Source of the DNA: Streptomyces speibonae
GTDB taxonomy: Bacteria; Actinomycetota; Actinomycetes; Streptomycetales; Streptomycetaceae
Reading direction: 5' to 3'
NCBI GenBank assembly: GCA_000715605.1
Contig: KL568528.1
Location: forward strand, 13,644-21,879
Length of the DNA stretch: 8,236 bases
Shown: piece by piece, positions 1 through 5,673 of the stretch
How positions within the stretch are numbered: the first letter of the stretch is position 1
Layout: every line of letters starts with the position of its first letter
Notes under the pieces: model-generated
Databases searched by the model: none
What the model was told of the DNA's origin: nothing
Seen by the model: the letters and a program-made list of their open reading frames with translations, nothing else
Translations under genes and position numbers: made by a program

Positions 1-1
1 C

Positions 2-58
2 GTCTACACGGCCGCGACCCAGGCCCACCGCCGTCACGTACGCTCGCACCATGGCTGA
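2..58 (+). CDS. 3' end of an upstream gene, possibly mshA (partial)
   Basis: The frame that begins at base 2 is open to a TGA at 56-58 and would encode a basic tail ending in RRHVRSHHG. Nearly all third positions are G or C, as in a real Streptomyces gene. The stop overlaps the first eight bases of the YbjN-domain gene. In many Streptomyces genomes, as I recall, a YbjN-domain gene directly follows mshA (D-inositol-3-phosphate glycosyltransferase of mycothiol synthesis), so this may be the MshA C-terminus. That identity rests on context and memory only; 18 codons are too few to show a domain. Confidence 0.5.
   Translation, partial: VYTAATQAHRRHVRSHHG
39..44 (+). promoter_or_regulatory. -10-like TACGCT, leaderless-type start of the YbjN gene
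   Basis: TACGCT fits the actinobacterial -10 pattern TAnnnT and ends six bases before the ATG at 51. Transcription would then start at or next to the ATG. No Shine-Dalgarno is visible in the intervening CGCACC. The -35 match is poor (GCGACC at 14-19, spacer 19), and the gene could also be co-transcribed with the upstream gene it overlaps. Confidence 0.3.
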
Positions 59-569
59 CAAAGCGGCGGAGGCGGCGCAGGTCGTCGAGGGTGTGCTGAA
101 GGACGCGGAACTGGAGTGGGAGAGCCCCGCCCCGGGGTCGTACGTGGTGAAGCTCCCCGGCACCCGCAAGCTCTCCACGACCGTCTCCCTGATCGCCGGG
201 CGGCACACGCTCTCCCTGAACGCCTTCGTCATCCGCCACCCCGACGAGAACGAGGGCGGAGTCCACCGCTGGCTGCTCGAGCGCAACCTCAAGCTCTTCG
301 GCGTGAGTTACGCCGTCGACCCGCTCGGCGACATCTACGTCACCGGCCGGCTGCCCCTCTCCGCGGTCACCGCGGAGGAGATCGACCGCCTCCTCGGCCA
401 GGTCCTCGAAGCCGCCGACGGCAGCTTCAACACGCTCCTGGAGCTCGGCTTCGCCTCCGCGATCCGCAAGGAGTACGCCTGGCGGGTGTCACGCGGCGAG
501 TCCACCCGCAACCTGGACGCGTTCACCCACCTGCTGGAGCGCCCGTCGCCCGGTAGCGTCCCGGAGTGA
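51..569 (+). CDS. YbjN domain-containing protein
   Basis: This 172-aa soluble protein resembles the YbjN (sensory transduction regulator-like) proteins of actinomycetes, which share an alpha/beta fold with type III secretion chaperones; their biochemical role is unknown. Visible hallmarks are an N-terminal helix (about 5-20), the strand-rich stretch YVVKLPGTRKLSTTVSLI (31-48), an NAFVIRHPDEN-type segment (57-67), the helix VHRWLLERNLKLFGVSY (71-87) followed by GDIYVTGRLPLSAV (93-106), and a long C-terminal helix (107-140). There is no signal peptide or membrane segment. The ATG at 51 is chosen because it overlaps the upstream stop and carries a -10-like hexamer. The last 47 bases overlap the convergent AraC gene, so the last 15 or so residues are antisense to that gene's 3' end. 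Family assignment is fairly sure; function is open. Confidence 0.88.
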   Translation: MADKAAEAAQVVEGVLKDAELEWESPAPGSYVVKLPGTRKLSTTVSLIAGRHTLSLNAFVIRHPDENEGGVHRWLLERNLKLFGVSYAVDPLGDIYVTGRLPLSAVTAEEIDRLLGQVLEAADGSFNTLLELGFASAIRKEYAWRVSRGESTRNLDAFTHLLERPSPGSVPE

Positions 570-1344
570 CGCCCACGAGTTTCCGGAAGTGCCGGGTCAG
601 ATGCGCCTGGTCGTAGAACCCCGTGGCGACCGCCACCTCGCTCGGTGACCGCCCCGCCAGCAGCAGCCGCCGCGCCCGCCCCACCCGCCGGGACATCAGA
701 TACTGGTGCGGCGCGATGCCGTACGCCCCGCTGAACGCCCGTACCAGGTGCGCGGGGTGCGCGGAGAGCAGCGCGCCCGCCTCCTCCAGGGTGAGCCCCT
801 CGACCACCCGCGCGTCCAGCAGCTCCCGCAGCCGCCGCGCGAGCACGGGGTCCCGCCGGACCGCTCCGGCGCCGTCGCGCGAGCGCAGATGCTCCCGCAG
901 CCGCTCCCCGACGAGCGTCAGCCGGCTCTCGGCCTCCAGTTCGTCGCCGGGCCGCACCAGCGCGGAGTGCACCTGCCCCACGCGCCGCCGCAGCAGCGGG
1001 TCCCGCAGATCGGGCCGGTCGACGGCGGCCCCGATCAGATCGTCCCCGAGCCGGCCGGTGTCCAGGTACAGCACCCGCTTGCGGAAGCCGCCGGCGGTGG
1101 CGGGGGCACCGTTGTGGGGGACGTGCGGCGGCAGCAGCGTCACCGTGTCGTGCGGGGTGCCGTGCTCGTGCCGGTCCAGGTCGTACCGTACGGCGCCGTC
1201 GTCGACGATGAGCAGCGTCCAGGCGTCGTGGACGTGCATCGGGTAGGCGTACTCGGTGAAACGGGCGTGGAACACCTCGACGACGCCCGGTACCCGGGGC
1301 CGCCAGGCGGAGACCGTCGCCCCGGACGCTGCCTGGGAGGGCAT
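523..1344 (-). CDS. AraC-family transcriptional regulator
   Basis: This 273-aa protein has the classical two-domain AraC layout. An N-terminal cupin (about 20-95) contains MHVHDAW (36-42) and LPPHVPHN (71-78), the histidine-rich strands of AraC_binding domains. The C-terminal double helix-turn-helix spans about 180-266: first HTH from LTLEEAGALLSAHPAHLVRAF (start 184), second from RSPSEVAVATGFYDQAHLTRHF (start 232), then the family signature RKLVGVTPGRYR (254-265). A TTG five codons upstream (1359) is in frame, but the ATG at 1344 is preferred because TACGTT lies exactly six bases before it. The gene is divergent from a DUF2000 gene with only 49 bp between starts, a common pairing in actinomycetes, so DUF2000 is the likely target. 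The effector cannot be read from the sequence. The 3' end overlaps the YbjN gene by 47 bp. Confidence 0.93.
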   Translation of the reverse strand: MPSQAASGATVSAWRPRVPGVVEVFHARFTEYAYPMHVHDAWTLLIVDDGAVRYDLDRHEHGTPHDTVTLLPPHVPHNGAPATAGGFRKRVLYLDTGRLGDDLIGAAVDRPDLRDPLLRRRVGQVHSALVRPGDELEAESRLTLVGERLREHLRSRDGAGAVRRDPVLARRLRELLDARVVEGLTLEEAGALLSAHPAHLVRAFSGAYGIAPHQYLMSRRVGRARRLLLAGRSPSEVAVATGFYDQAHLTRHFRKLVGVTPGRYRATGAPAGG

Positions 1345-1350
1345 GCAAAC

Positions 1351-1356
1351 AACGTA
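1351..1356 (-). promoter_or_regulatory. -10-like TACGTT, leaderless-type start of the AraC gene
   Basis: Read on the minus strand, TACGTT matches TAnnnT and is followed by exactly six bases (GTTTGC) and the ATG at 1344. No Shine-Dalgarno is present. A good -35 is not apparent, which would fit an activated or autoregulated promoter, but that is inference. Confidence 0.33.
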
Positions 1357-1357
1357 C

Positions 1358-1387
1358 AAGACGGCGCGGCGGCCGGACCGGCAGTCT
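1358..1387 (+). promoter_or_regulatory. Possible promoter of DUF2000 with an internal palindrome
   Basis: A weak -35 (AAGACG, 1358-1363, keeping the GAC core) and a -10-like CAGTCT (1382-1387) are 18 bp apart, and the -10 ends six bases before the ATG at 1394. No Shine-Dalgarno is seen, so the transcript would be leaderless. The perfect palindrome GCCGG-A-CCGGC (1372-1382) sits in the spacer and touches the -10. It is a candidate operator for the divergent AraC protein, although AraC-family sites are more often direct repeats. Confidence 0.28.
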
Positions 1388-1393
1388 CACTCC

Positions 1394-1816
1394 ATGACCA
1401 CCAGCACCCGCTTCGACACGAAGATCGCCGTCCTGCTGCGCGAGGACCTGGAGACCTGGCAGCGCCTCAACGTCACCGCGTTCCTGGTCAGCGGCCTGAG
1501 CACGCAGTTCCCCGAGCTGATCGGGGAACCGTACGAGGACGCGGACGGTGTGCCGTACCTGCCGATGTTCCGCCAGCCGGTCCTGGTCTTCCAGGGCTCG
1601 AAGGAAATCCTCGGGACGGCCCACACGCGGGCGCTCACCCGGGCCCTGCCCCGCGCGGTCTTCACCGGCGACCTGTTCGCCACGGGCCACGACGAGGCCA
1701 ACCGCGCGGCGGTCCGCGCCGTCGGCACGAGGGACCTGGACCTGGTCGGCCTGGCCGTCCACGGCCCGAGGAACGCGGTCGACAAGGTCCTGAAGGGGGC
1801 CAGGATGCACCCGTGA
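1394..1816 (+). CDS. DUF2000 family protein
   Basis: This 140-aa protein spans the whole DUF2000 domain: RFDTKIAVLLREDLETWQRL (6-25), NVTAFLVSGLS (26-36), GEPYEDADGVPYLPMFRQPV (44-63), TGDLFATGHDEANRAAV (91-107) and DLVGLAVHGPRNAVDKVLKG (116-135). DUF2000 proteins have a fold related to peptidyl-tRNA hydrolase 2, but no activity has been established that I know of. The frame is open 46 codons upstream, into the AraC gene, but homology starts at this ATG, which is also the first start after the divergent promoter region. Divergent pairing with AraC suggests regulation by that protein. The HAD gene starts 12 bp after its stop, so the two may form an operon. Confidence 0.92.
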   Translation: MTTSTRFDTKIAVLLREDLETWQRLNVTAFLVSGLSTQFPELIGEPYEDADGVPYLPMFRQPVLVFQGSKEILGTAHTRALTRALPRAVFTGDLFATGHDEANRAAVRAVGTRDLDLVGLAVHGPRNAVDKVLKGARMHP

Positions 1817-1822
1817 GACGCT
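1817..1822 (+). promoter_or_regulatory. Possible -10-like GACGCT before the HAD gene
   Basis: GACGCT lies immediately after the DUF2000 stop and exactly six bases before the ATG at 1829, the geometry seen at other starts in this window. It has the A2 and T6 positions but not T1, and no -35 is convincing. Co-transcription with DUF2000 is an equally good explanation. Confidence 0.18.
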
Positions 1823-1828
1823 GACGGC

Positions 1829-2395
1829 ATGACCGAGCCCGGCGGCCGCCCCCTCCTCTTCCTGGACGTGGACGGCCCGCTGATCCCCTTCGGCTCCGGC
1901 GCACCACCCGCGCGGGGGCCGCTCACGGACGCCGGGCACCCCCTGCTGGGCCGCCTCGACCTCACCGTGGGCGCCCGCCTGCTCGCCCTCCCCTGCGAGC
2001 TTGTGTGGGCGACGACCTGGCAGCACGAGGCCAACGACACGATCGCCCCGCGCCTCGGCCTGCCCCGCCTGCCGGTCGTGCCCTGGCCGGAGCAGGACGA
2101 CGGCACCCCCGCGCCCCGCGGCCTCCACTGGAAGACCCGCCACCTGTCCGCGTGGGCCGGCCCCCGCCCGTTCGTCTGGCTGGACGACGAGATCGGCGCG
2201 ACGGACCGCACCTGGACCGAAGCCGCCCACCCGGCCCCGGCCCTGCTGCACCGGGTGGACCCGACGAAGGGCCTGACGGAGGCGGACCTCGAGGCGGTAC
2301 GGGCGTGGCTTGACCGTGCGGCTTTGTTCCGCCCCGGTCAGTCCGGCAGGGGGATGGTCGTCGACTTGCCCGGCTGGACGCCCTCCGGCGGGTAG
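1829..2395 (+). CDS. HAD-like domain protein
   Basis: This 188-aa protein has haloacid dehalogenase superfamily motifs in order: motif I FLDVDGPLIPF (11-21, D13 nucleophile and D15 acid/base), a motif II-like threonine in WATTWQHEAN (60-69), a candidate motif III lysine in HWKTRH (100-105, K102), and motif IV WLDDE (118-122, D119 and D120). The overall pattern resembles the small HAD domains found in actinobacterial stand-alone proteins and in Swiss-Army-Knife RNA repair proteins. A phosphatase or phosphotransferase activity is therefore likely, with unknown substrate. It follows DUF2000 by 12 bp on the same strand. The recognisable domain ends near WLDRAA (160-165). The last 23 residues lie mostly antisense to the convergent lipoprotein gene and include two TTG codons, unusual here, so the tail may be a read-through extension rather than a selected part of the protein. 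Confidence 0.87.
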   Translation: MTEPGGRPLLFLDVDGPLIPFGSGAPPARGPLTDAGHPLLGRLDLTVGARLLALPCELVWATTWQHEANDTIAPRLGLPRLPVVPWPEQDDGTPAPRGLHWKTRHLSAWAGPRPFVWLDDEIGATDRTWTEAAHPAPALLHRVDPTKGLTEADLEAVRAWLDRAALFRPGQSGRGMVVDLPGWTPSGG

Positions 2396-2577
2396 TCGCA
2401 GTCGATGCTGGTGACCTCGCGGTCGCGGTCCTCGGCGTCGTCGATCACCACGCCCGTGCAGGCGCGGCCGTGCTCATCGGTCCACGTGATGATGTCCGTC
2501 TTGTCGGCACACCCCGTGAGCAGCAGCGCGCCCAGCACCACCGACGCGGCGAGTCCGGCCTTTCGCGGTCCTGTCAT
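2338..2577 (-). CDS. Small secreted lipoprotein, unknown function
   Basis: This 79-aa protein starts at the ATG at 2577. A Shine-Dalgarno GGGGGA (2582-2587) four bases upstream decides this start over an in-frame one at 2610. It has a lipoprotein signal peptide: PRK n-region (4-6), hydrophobic core AGLAASVVLGALLL (7-20) and lipobox L20-T-G-C23. The mature part is short and acidic, with WTDEHGRACTGVVIDDAEDR (32-51) and C40 and C60, which could form one disulfide, before a PPEGVQPGKSTTIPLPD tail. It would be a diacylglyceryl-anchored protein on the outer face of the membrane. I do not recognise a domain. It lies 78 bp downstream of the methyltransferase on the same strand and overlaps the HAD gene 3' end by 58 bp. 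Confidence 0.8.
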   Translation of the reverse strand: MTGPRKAGLAASVVLGALLLTGCADKTDIITWTDEHGRACTGVVIDDAEDRDREVTSIDCDYPPEGVQPGKSTTIPLPD

Positions 2578-2655
2578 GGCGTCCCCCGTGACAACGGCCG
2601 TACGACGCACACCTGTACGCCTGCTTCAGCGATACCCAGCGAACGGCCGGCGGAA

Positions 2656-3429
2656 TCAGCGGGTGCAGACCACGCTGATCAGTGTGAAGGAGGCGTAGAA
2701 CGGCCCTTCGGACAGTCCGGCGAACCAGTCACGGCCGCGCGCCGCGTCGATGTCCCCCGCGTCGATGGCCTTGTGCAGATTGCGGCCCAGCCCGAGGGTG
2801 TGGTCCGCCTCCGTGACGTCACGGAAGACGGGTGTCGTGGCGCTCACGTCCGCCACGCGGAAGCCGGCCCGCTCGGCGAGCCGCGCGAGGCGGCGGCCGA
2901 TCGTCGCGTGACGCACCGCCACCCCGGTGGTGTACTGCGTGAAGGCCCGGCTCGTCTCCAGGTCCTCGGAGTCGACGATCAGCGTGTCCCAGTCGGGTTC
3001 CGCGAGCCCGACGCGCGCGCCCGCGCGGGTGACGCGGTGCAGTTCCGCGAGTACGGCGGCGGGGTCGGCGACGTGCATCAGCACACGGTCGATTTTGGCG
3101 CGGTCCACGCTGGCCGTGTCGACGGGCAGTTGGTGCGCGTCCCCCTCACGGACCTCCACCCGCCGCAGCTCCGCCGTACGCGCCCGGGCCCGCGCCAGCA
3201 TCGCCTCGTCCCGGTCCACGCCGATCACGGTGCCGGTGTCACCGGCGCGTTCGGCCAGCGCGGGCAGATCCGTACCGGGCCCGCACCCGACATCCAGCAC
3301 GGCATGCCCCGCCCGGACGTCCAGCAGATCGAGCATCCGCCCCTTGTACGCCCGCCCGGCCTCACCGGCGGCGGCCCGCAGCATGTAGGAGGCCTGATCG
3401 GGCGTGGAAACACCGAGAGTTGTCGACAT
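2656..3429 (-). CDS. Class I SAM-dependent methyltransferase
   Basis: This 257-aa protein has a Rossmann-like methyltransferase core. Motif I VLDVGCGPG (44-52) binds SAM, and the acidic D72 in GVDRDEAML (70-78) is placed to contact the ribose. GDAHQLPVDTASVDR (97-110) is motif II-like, followed by RVLMHVADPAAVLAELHRV (115-133) and GLAEPDWDTLIV (141-152), the post-core segment seen in UbiE/Methyltransf_11-like enzymes. An N-terminal helical region (8-37) and a C-terminal part (160-257) would form the substrate pocket. The substrate is unknown; small-molecule methylation is the usual role of the family. The ATG at 3429 lacks a Shine-Dalgarno but has promoter-like elements directly upstream. The neighbours give no pathway, so no specific symbol is justified. 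Confidence 0.9.
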   Translation of the reverse strand: MSTTLGVSTPDQASYMLRAAAGEAGRAYKGRMLDLLDVRAGHAVLDVGCGPGTDLPALAERAGDTGTVIGVDRDEAMLARARARTAELRRVEVREGDAHQLPVDTASVDRAKIDRVLMHVADPAAVLAELHRVTRAGARVGLAEPDWDTLIVDSEDLETSRAFTQYTTGVAVRHATIGRRLARLAERAGFRVADVSATTPVFRDVTEADHTLGLGRNLHKAIDAGDIDAARGRDWFAGLSEGPFYASFTLISVVCTR

Positions 3430-3436
3430 GCGGGCC

Positions 3437-3466
3437 AGTCAAGCGCGTCCACCGCCCGCTTGTCAG
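3437..3466 (-). promoter_or_regulatory. Possible methyltransferase promoter with inverted repeat
   Basis: On the minus strand, CTGACA (3466-3461, five of six matches to TTGACA) and TTGACT (3442-3437, T1 and T6 of TAnnnT) are 18 bp apart. The second ends seven bases before the ATG at 3429, so the transcript would be nearly leaderless. An inverted repeat CAAGCG (3440-3445) and CGCTTG (3457-3462) overlaps both boxes and could be an operator. Confidence 0.33.
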
Positions 3467-3665
3467 GGCCAGGTTCGTTCGGGCCTTCGTTTGTGGTGGT
3501 CGCGGCGAACGTAGCCGTGCGCTTTCCGCACCTGCGAGCCAGTCACCCGCGCGGGTGGCGTGGGCCGTTCCGGCGGGGCGGGGCGGGCGGGCAGCGCTGG
3601 GGTTGGGCGCCGCGCGCCGTGCCGTCGGCAAGGTCGTCTGGGCGGAAGTGGTGGCTTGTCCGCGT

Positions 3666-3691
3666 ACAACCATCCGGGAGGGATGAGCGTC
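3666..3691 (+). promoter_or_regulatory. ECF-sigma-like promoter of the FG-GAP gene
   Basis: ACAACC (3666-3671) and CGTC (3688-3691) are separated by 16 bp. AAC-containing -35 and CGTC -10 elements with this spacing are characteristic of ECF (group 4) sigma factors, and cell-envelope or secreted protein genes are typical targets. Start of transcription would be near 3698, giving a leader of about 45-50 bases before the RBS. Which sigma factor is involved cannot be told. Confidence 0.45.
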
Positions 3692-3737
3692 CAAGATCCA
3701 GTTCACGTGTCCGTTCCCAGGGCACTTACGGGATTTC

Positions 3738-3743
3738 GGAGAA
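3738..3743 (+). promoter_or_regulatory. RBS that fixes the FG-GAP start
   Basis: GGAGAA lies just before the ATG at 3746. It selects this start, which opens directly into a signal peptide, over in-frame starts further upstream (the frame is open from 3560). Confidence 0.7.
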
Positions 3744-3745
3744 CC

Positions 3746-5089
3746 ATGCCCTCCTCACGCACCGTCCTGGCCGCCACGGCCGCACTCGCGACGGCACTCT
3801 GCTCGCCCCTCCTCCTCGCCCCCACGGCGACCGCCGCCCCCGCCAAGTACGCGGACGACTTCAACGGCGACGGCTACCGGGACTACGCCTACGGCGGCAG
3901 CGTCACCGACGCGGGCTCGGACGGCTCCGGAACCGTCGGCATCATCTACGGAACGGCCACCGGGCCGAACGGACGCAAGCAGAACATCACGCAGAACAGC
4001 GCGGGCATCCCGGGCGCCAACGAGTGGGGCGACGGCTTCGGCAACTCGATGGCCGGTGCCGACTTCAACCGCGACGGATACGCCGACCTGGCCGTCGGCG
4101 TCTACAACGAGGACGTCGGCACCGGCAAGGACCGCGGCGCCGTCCTGATCATCTGGGGGTCGGCATCGGGGTTGTCCGGTGCCACGTCCATCCCGAACAA
4201 GGCACCCCGGAGCTACGCCCAGATGGGCCTCGACCTGGCCGCCGGTGACTTCAACGGCGACGGCAAGCCCGATCTGGCCACCATCAACGGCCACACCGCG
4301 CACGTGTACGTCGGCTCGTTCACCAAGTCGGGCTTCAGCGGCAAGGTCACCAAGCTCACCAACGACAAGATGTCCGCGGAGCACCTGGCCGCCGGGAAGG
4401 TCACCAAGGACGCGGCCGCCGACCTGGTGGTCGTCGGCGGGGTGGACGGAAGCGAGCACACCGTCAGCGGCGCCTGGTTCATCCGCGGCGGAAGCACGCT
4501 CACGCGCGGCAAGACGTACAAACTCGGCACCGGGGAGGACACCAGCTGGGAGGTGGACACCCGGATCGCCGACTTCGACAAGGACGGGTACGGGGACATC
4601 GCCCTCGGCCACCCCAACGCCAACGGCAAGGGCGGCGTACTCCTGTGGCGCGGCGGCTCCAGCGGCCCCGGCAGTGTCACCAAGATCAACCAGAACACGG
4701 CGGGCGTCGCCGGCGGCATGGAGGTCGGTGACCGCTTCGGCGCGCGGATCTCCGTAGGCGACGTCAACCACGACGGCTACCCGGACCTGGCCGTCGCCGC
4801 CCCCGGTGAGGACCTCGGGGGCTACGCCGACGCGGGCGCCGTCCACATCCTGCGCGGCAGCGCCTCCGGGCTCACCGGATCGAAGTCACAGTTCTTCGAC
4901 CGCACCAGCAAGGGTGTGCCGGGCGGCCTGGAGGAGGGTGCGTCCTTCGGCGAACACCTGCGCCTGCGCGATTCCGACCGCGACGGCCACGCCGACCTCT
5001 TCACGGACTACCTCCGCCTCCCCGGATCCTCGTCAGGCATCACGACGACCGGCCTCAAGGAAACGGTCTGGTCCGCGTTCATGCAGTAG
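3746..5089 (+). CDS. Secreted FG-GAP / VCBS repeat (integrin-alpha-like propeller) protein
   Basis: This 447-aa protein begins with a Sec signal peptide (R5, hydrophobic 7-27, likely cleavage after ATA near 30-31) and is otherwise built of FG-GAP repeats. Calcium-binding DxD/NxDG loops, each with a downstream Asp, start at D38, D106, D168, D276, D339 and D409. A seventh repeat at about 217-227 (GKVTKDAAADL) has the right spacing but lost the loop ligands. Seven repeats fit a closed seven-bladed beta-propeller as in the integrin alpha head. Cage-like GDGFG, GDRFG and GASFG segments (95-99, 328-332, 398-402) precede blades 2, 6 and 7. No LPXTG anchor, catalytic domain or C-terminal membrane helix is present, so the protein is probably released or loosely wall-bound. 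Its ligand is unknown. It is a single gene with its own ECF-like promoter, and hairpins follow it. Confidence 0.93.
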   Translation: MPSSRTVLAATAALATALCSPLLLAPTATAAPAKYADDFNGDGYRDYAYGGSVTDAGSDGSGTVGIIYGTATGPNGRKQNITQNSAGIPGANEWGDGFGNSMAGADFNRDGYADLAVGVYNEDVGTGKDRGAVLIIWGSASGLSGATSIPNKAPRSYAQMGLDLAAGDFNGDGKPDLATINGHTAHVYVGSFTKSGFSGKVTKLTNDKMSAEHLAAGKVTKDAAADLVVVGGVDGSEHTVSGAWFIRGGSTLTRGKTYKLGTGEDTSWEVDTRIADFDKDGYGDIALGHPNANGKGGVLLWRGGSSGPGSVTKINQNTAGVAGGMEVGDRFGARISVGDVNHDGYPDLAVAAPGEDLGGYADAGAVHILRGSASGLTGSKSQFFDRTSKGVPGGLEEGASFGEHLRLRDSDRDGHADLFTDYLRLPGSSSGITTTGLKETVWSAFMQ

Positions 5090-5108
5090 AGGACGGTCTC
5101 ACGCGGTG

Positions 5109-5131
5109 GAGGAGGGACCTGGTCCTTCCTC
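5109..5131 (+). terminator. Hairpin terminator after the FG-GAP gene
   Basis: The 11-base arm at 5109-5119 pairs with 5121-5131 around T5120, with one G-U pair; about ten base pairs can form with a minimal loop. It begins 19 bp after the stop. There is no T-tract, which is usual for Streptomyces terminators. An outer 7-bp pairing (GAGGACG 5089-5095 with CGTCCTC 5146-5152) encloses it and a small GGCC hairpin (5132-5144). Confidence 0.42.
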
Positions 5132-5188
5132 GGCCGCGAAGGCCTCGTCCTCCCCGACGAAGTCAGGGGCCCGGAAAGGGTTGGTCGT

Positions 5189-5232
5189 CGGAGGGGGCGA
5201 GGCCGCGACGGAACTGCGCGGCTGCCCCTCCG
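5189..5232. terminator. Bidirectional hairpin between convergent genes
   Basis: CGGAGGGG (5189-5196) pairs with CCCCTCCG (5225-5232), and GCCGCG (5202-5207) pairs with CGCGGC (5217-5222) around a nine-base loop, with small internal bulges. It lies between the FG-GAP gene and the oppositely oriented Tudor-like gene and could stop transcription from either side. Confidence 0.42.
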
Positions 5233-5275
5233 GAGCGGAGAACGGCGAGGTCAGGTCGATGAGAGGTCTCTCTTC

Positions 5276-5497
5276 CTAGAGCTTGGTCATCTTGGCGTAC
5301 GGACTCAGGATGCGCGTCCGCGTCGAACCGAAGTCGACGAGCGCGGCGACCCCGTCCTCGACGGAGATCACCCGGCCGAGGCCGTACACATCATGCGTGA
5401 CCTGGTCTCCCTCGGCGAAGTGCTTGGGAGCCGGTGCGACGGCAGCCTTGAAGGGGCTGGTGGGCAGGTGGCGCTTAGGAGCAGCAGATTTCGTCAT
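5276..5497 (-). CDS. Small Tudor/KOW-like protein (UvrD/PcrA C-terminal-domain-like)
   Basis: This 73-aa protein has a basic, proline- and alanine-rich N-terminal arm (1-25, with K3, K8, R9, H10, K17, K25), then a compact beta-rich domain (26-73): HFAEGDQVTHDVYGLGRVIS (26-45) and VAALVDFGSTRTRILSPYAK (50-69). The order G-D-x-V-x-H-D-x-x-G-x-G-x-V, a short hairpin, then V-D-F-G, a basic strand and L-S-P-Y-A-K resembles the C-terminal Tudor-like domain of UvrD/PcrA helicases, which contacts RNA polymerase. That likeness is from motif memory. The ATG at 5497 is chosen because upstream in-frame codons look noncoding and CATACT plus GAGGG lie just before it. It may bind nucleic acid or RNA polymerase; this is inference. 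It converges with the FG-GAP gene and is divergent from the VOC gene. Confidence 0.8.
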   Translation of the reverse strand: MTKSAAPKRHLPTSPFKAAVAPAPKHFAEGDQVTHDVYGLGRVISVEDGVAALVDFGSTRTRILSPYAKMTKL

Positions 5498-5504
5498 TGC
5501 CCTC

Positions 5505-5510
5505 AGTATG
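5505..5510 (-). promoter_or_regulatory. -10-like CATACT before the Tudor-like gene
   Basis: CATACT on the minus strand ends seven bases before the ATG at 5497. The spacer GAGGGCA could also be a Shine-Dalgarno very close to the start. No -35 is convincing. Confidence 0.25.
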
Positions 5511-5661
5511 CGCCTACGAACCCGCTCTGCGGTGTGGTCACGGTCTCCATATTTCGTTCCACCTGCCCGCACCCCTGAAGAACTCGCGGCCACGAATCCG
5601 CCGTGCAGCAGCCGGAGGCAGGCCCGGATCGGCAGGTGGAGGGGCTGTCAGACCCGCCTGG

Positions 5662-5667
5662 GATGCT
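5662..5667 (+). promoter_or_regulatory. -10-like GATGCT before the VOC gene
   Basis: GATGCT ends exactly six bases before the ATG at 5674 (spacer CCGGGC). It has A2 and T6 of TAnnnT but not T1. No Shine-Dalgarno or clear -35 is visible. It is listed because the spacing repeats at several starts in the window. Confidence 0.22.
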
Positions 5668-5673
5668 CCGGGC

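Larger units (their letters stand above)
3430..3745. other. Gene-free divergent intergenic region (316 bp)
   Basis: No credible gene lies here; short open frames are GC-driven. It holds a methyltransferase promoter candidate at the left and an ECF-like promoter plus RBS for the FG-GAP gene at the right. The centre (about 3540-3620) is very G-rich on the + strand (GGCGGGGCGGGGCGGGCGGG-like run at 3572-3591) and shows no other recognised element. Confidence 0.6.

Noticed and set aside
1357..1359. TTG start of the AraC gene
   Set aside because: It would put the -10-like TACGTT inside the coding region; the ATG at 1344 with six-base spacing is the better start.
335..2251. Very long open frame on the minus strand (638 codons), and other long frames such as 706-1824 plus and 1387-2211 minus
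   Set aside because: They are antisense or out-of-frame shadows of the YbjN, AraC, DUF2000 and HAD genes, give arginine/proline/glycine-rich low-complexity protein without domains, and come from the scarcity of stops in GC-rich DNA.
2470..4248. 592-codon plus-strand frame across the lipoprotein, methyltransferase, intergenic region and FG-GAP start
   Set aside because: It crosses three real genes and a promoter region, and the translation is low complexity.
3755..4846. 363-codon open frame antisense to the FG-GAP gene
   Set aside because: It mirrors the codon pattern of the real gene, is repetitive in V, G, D and A, and has no RBS or domain.
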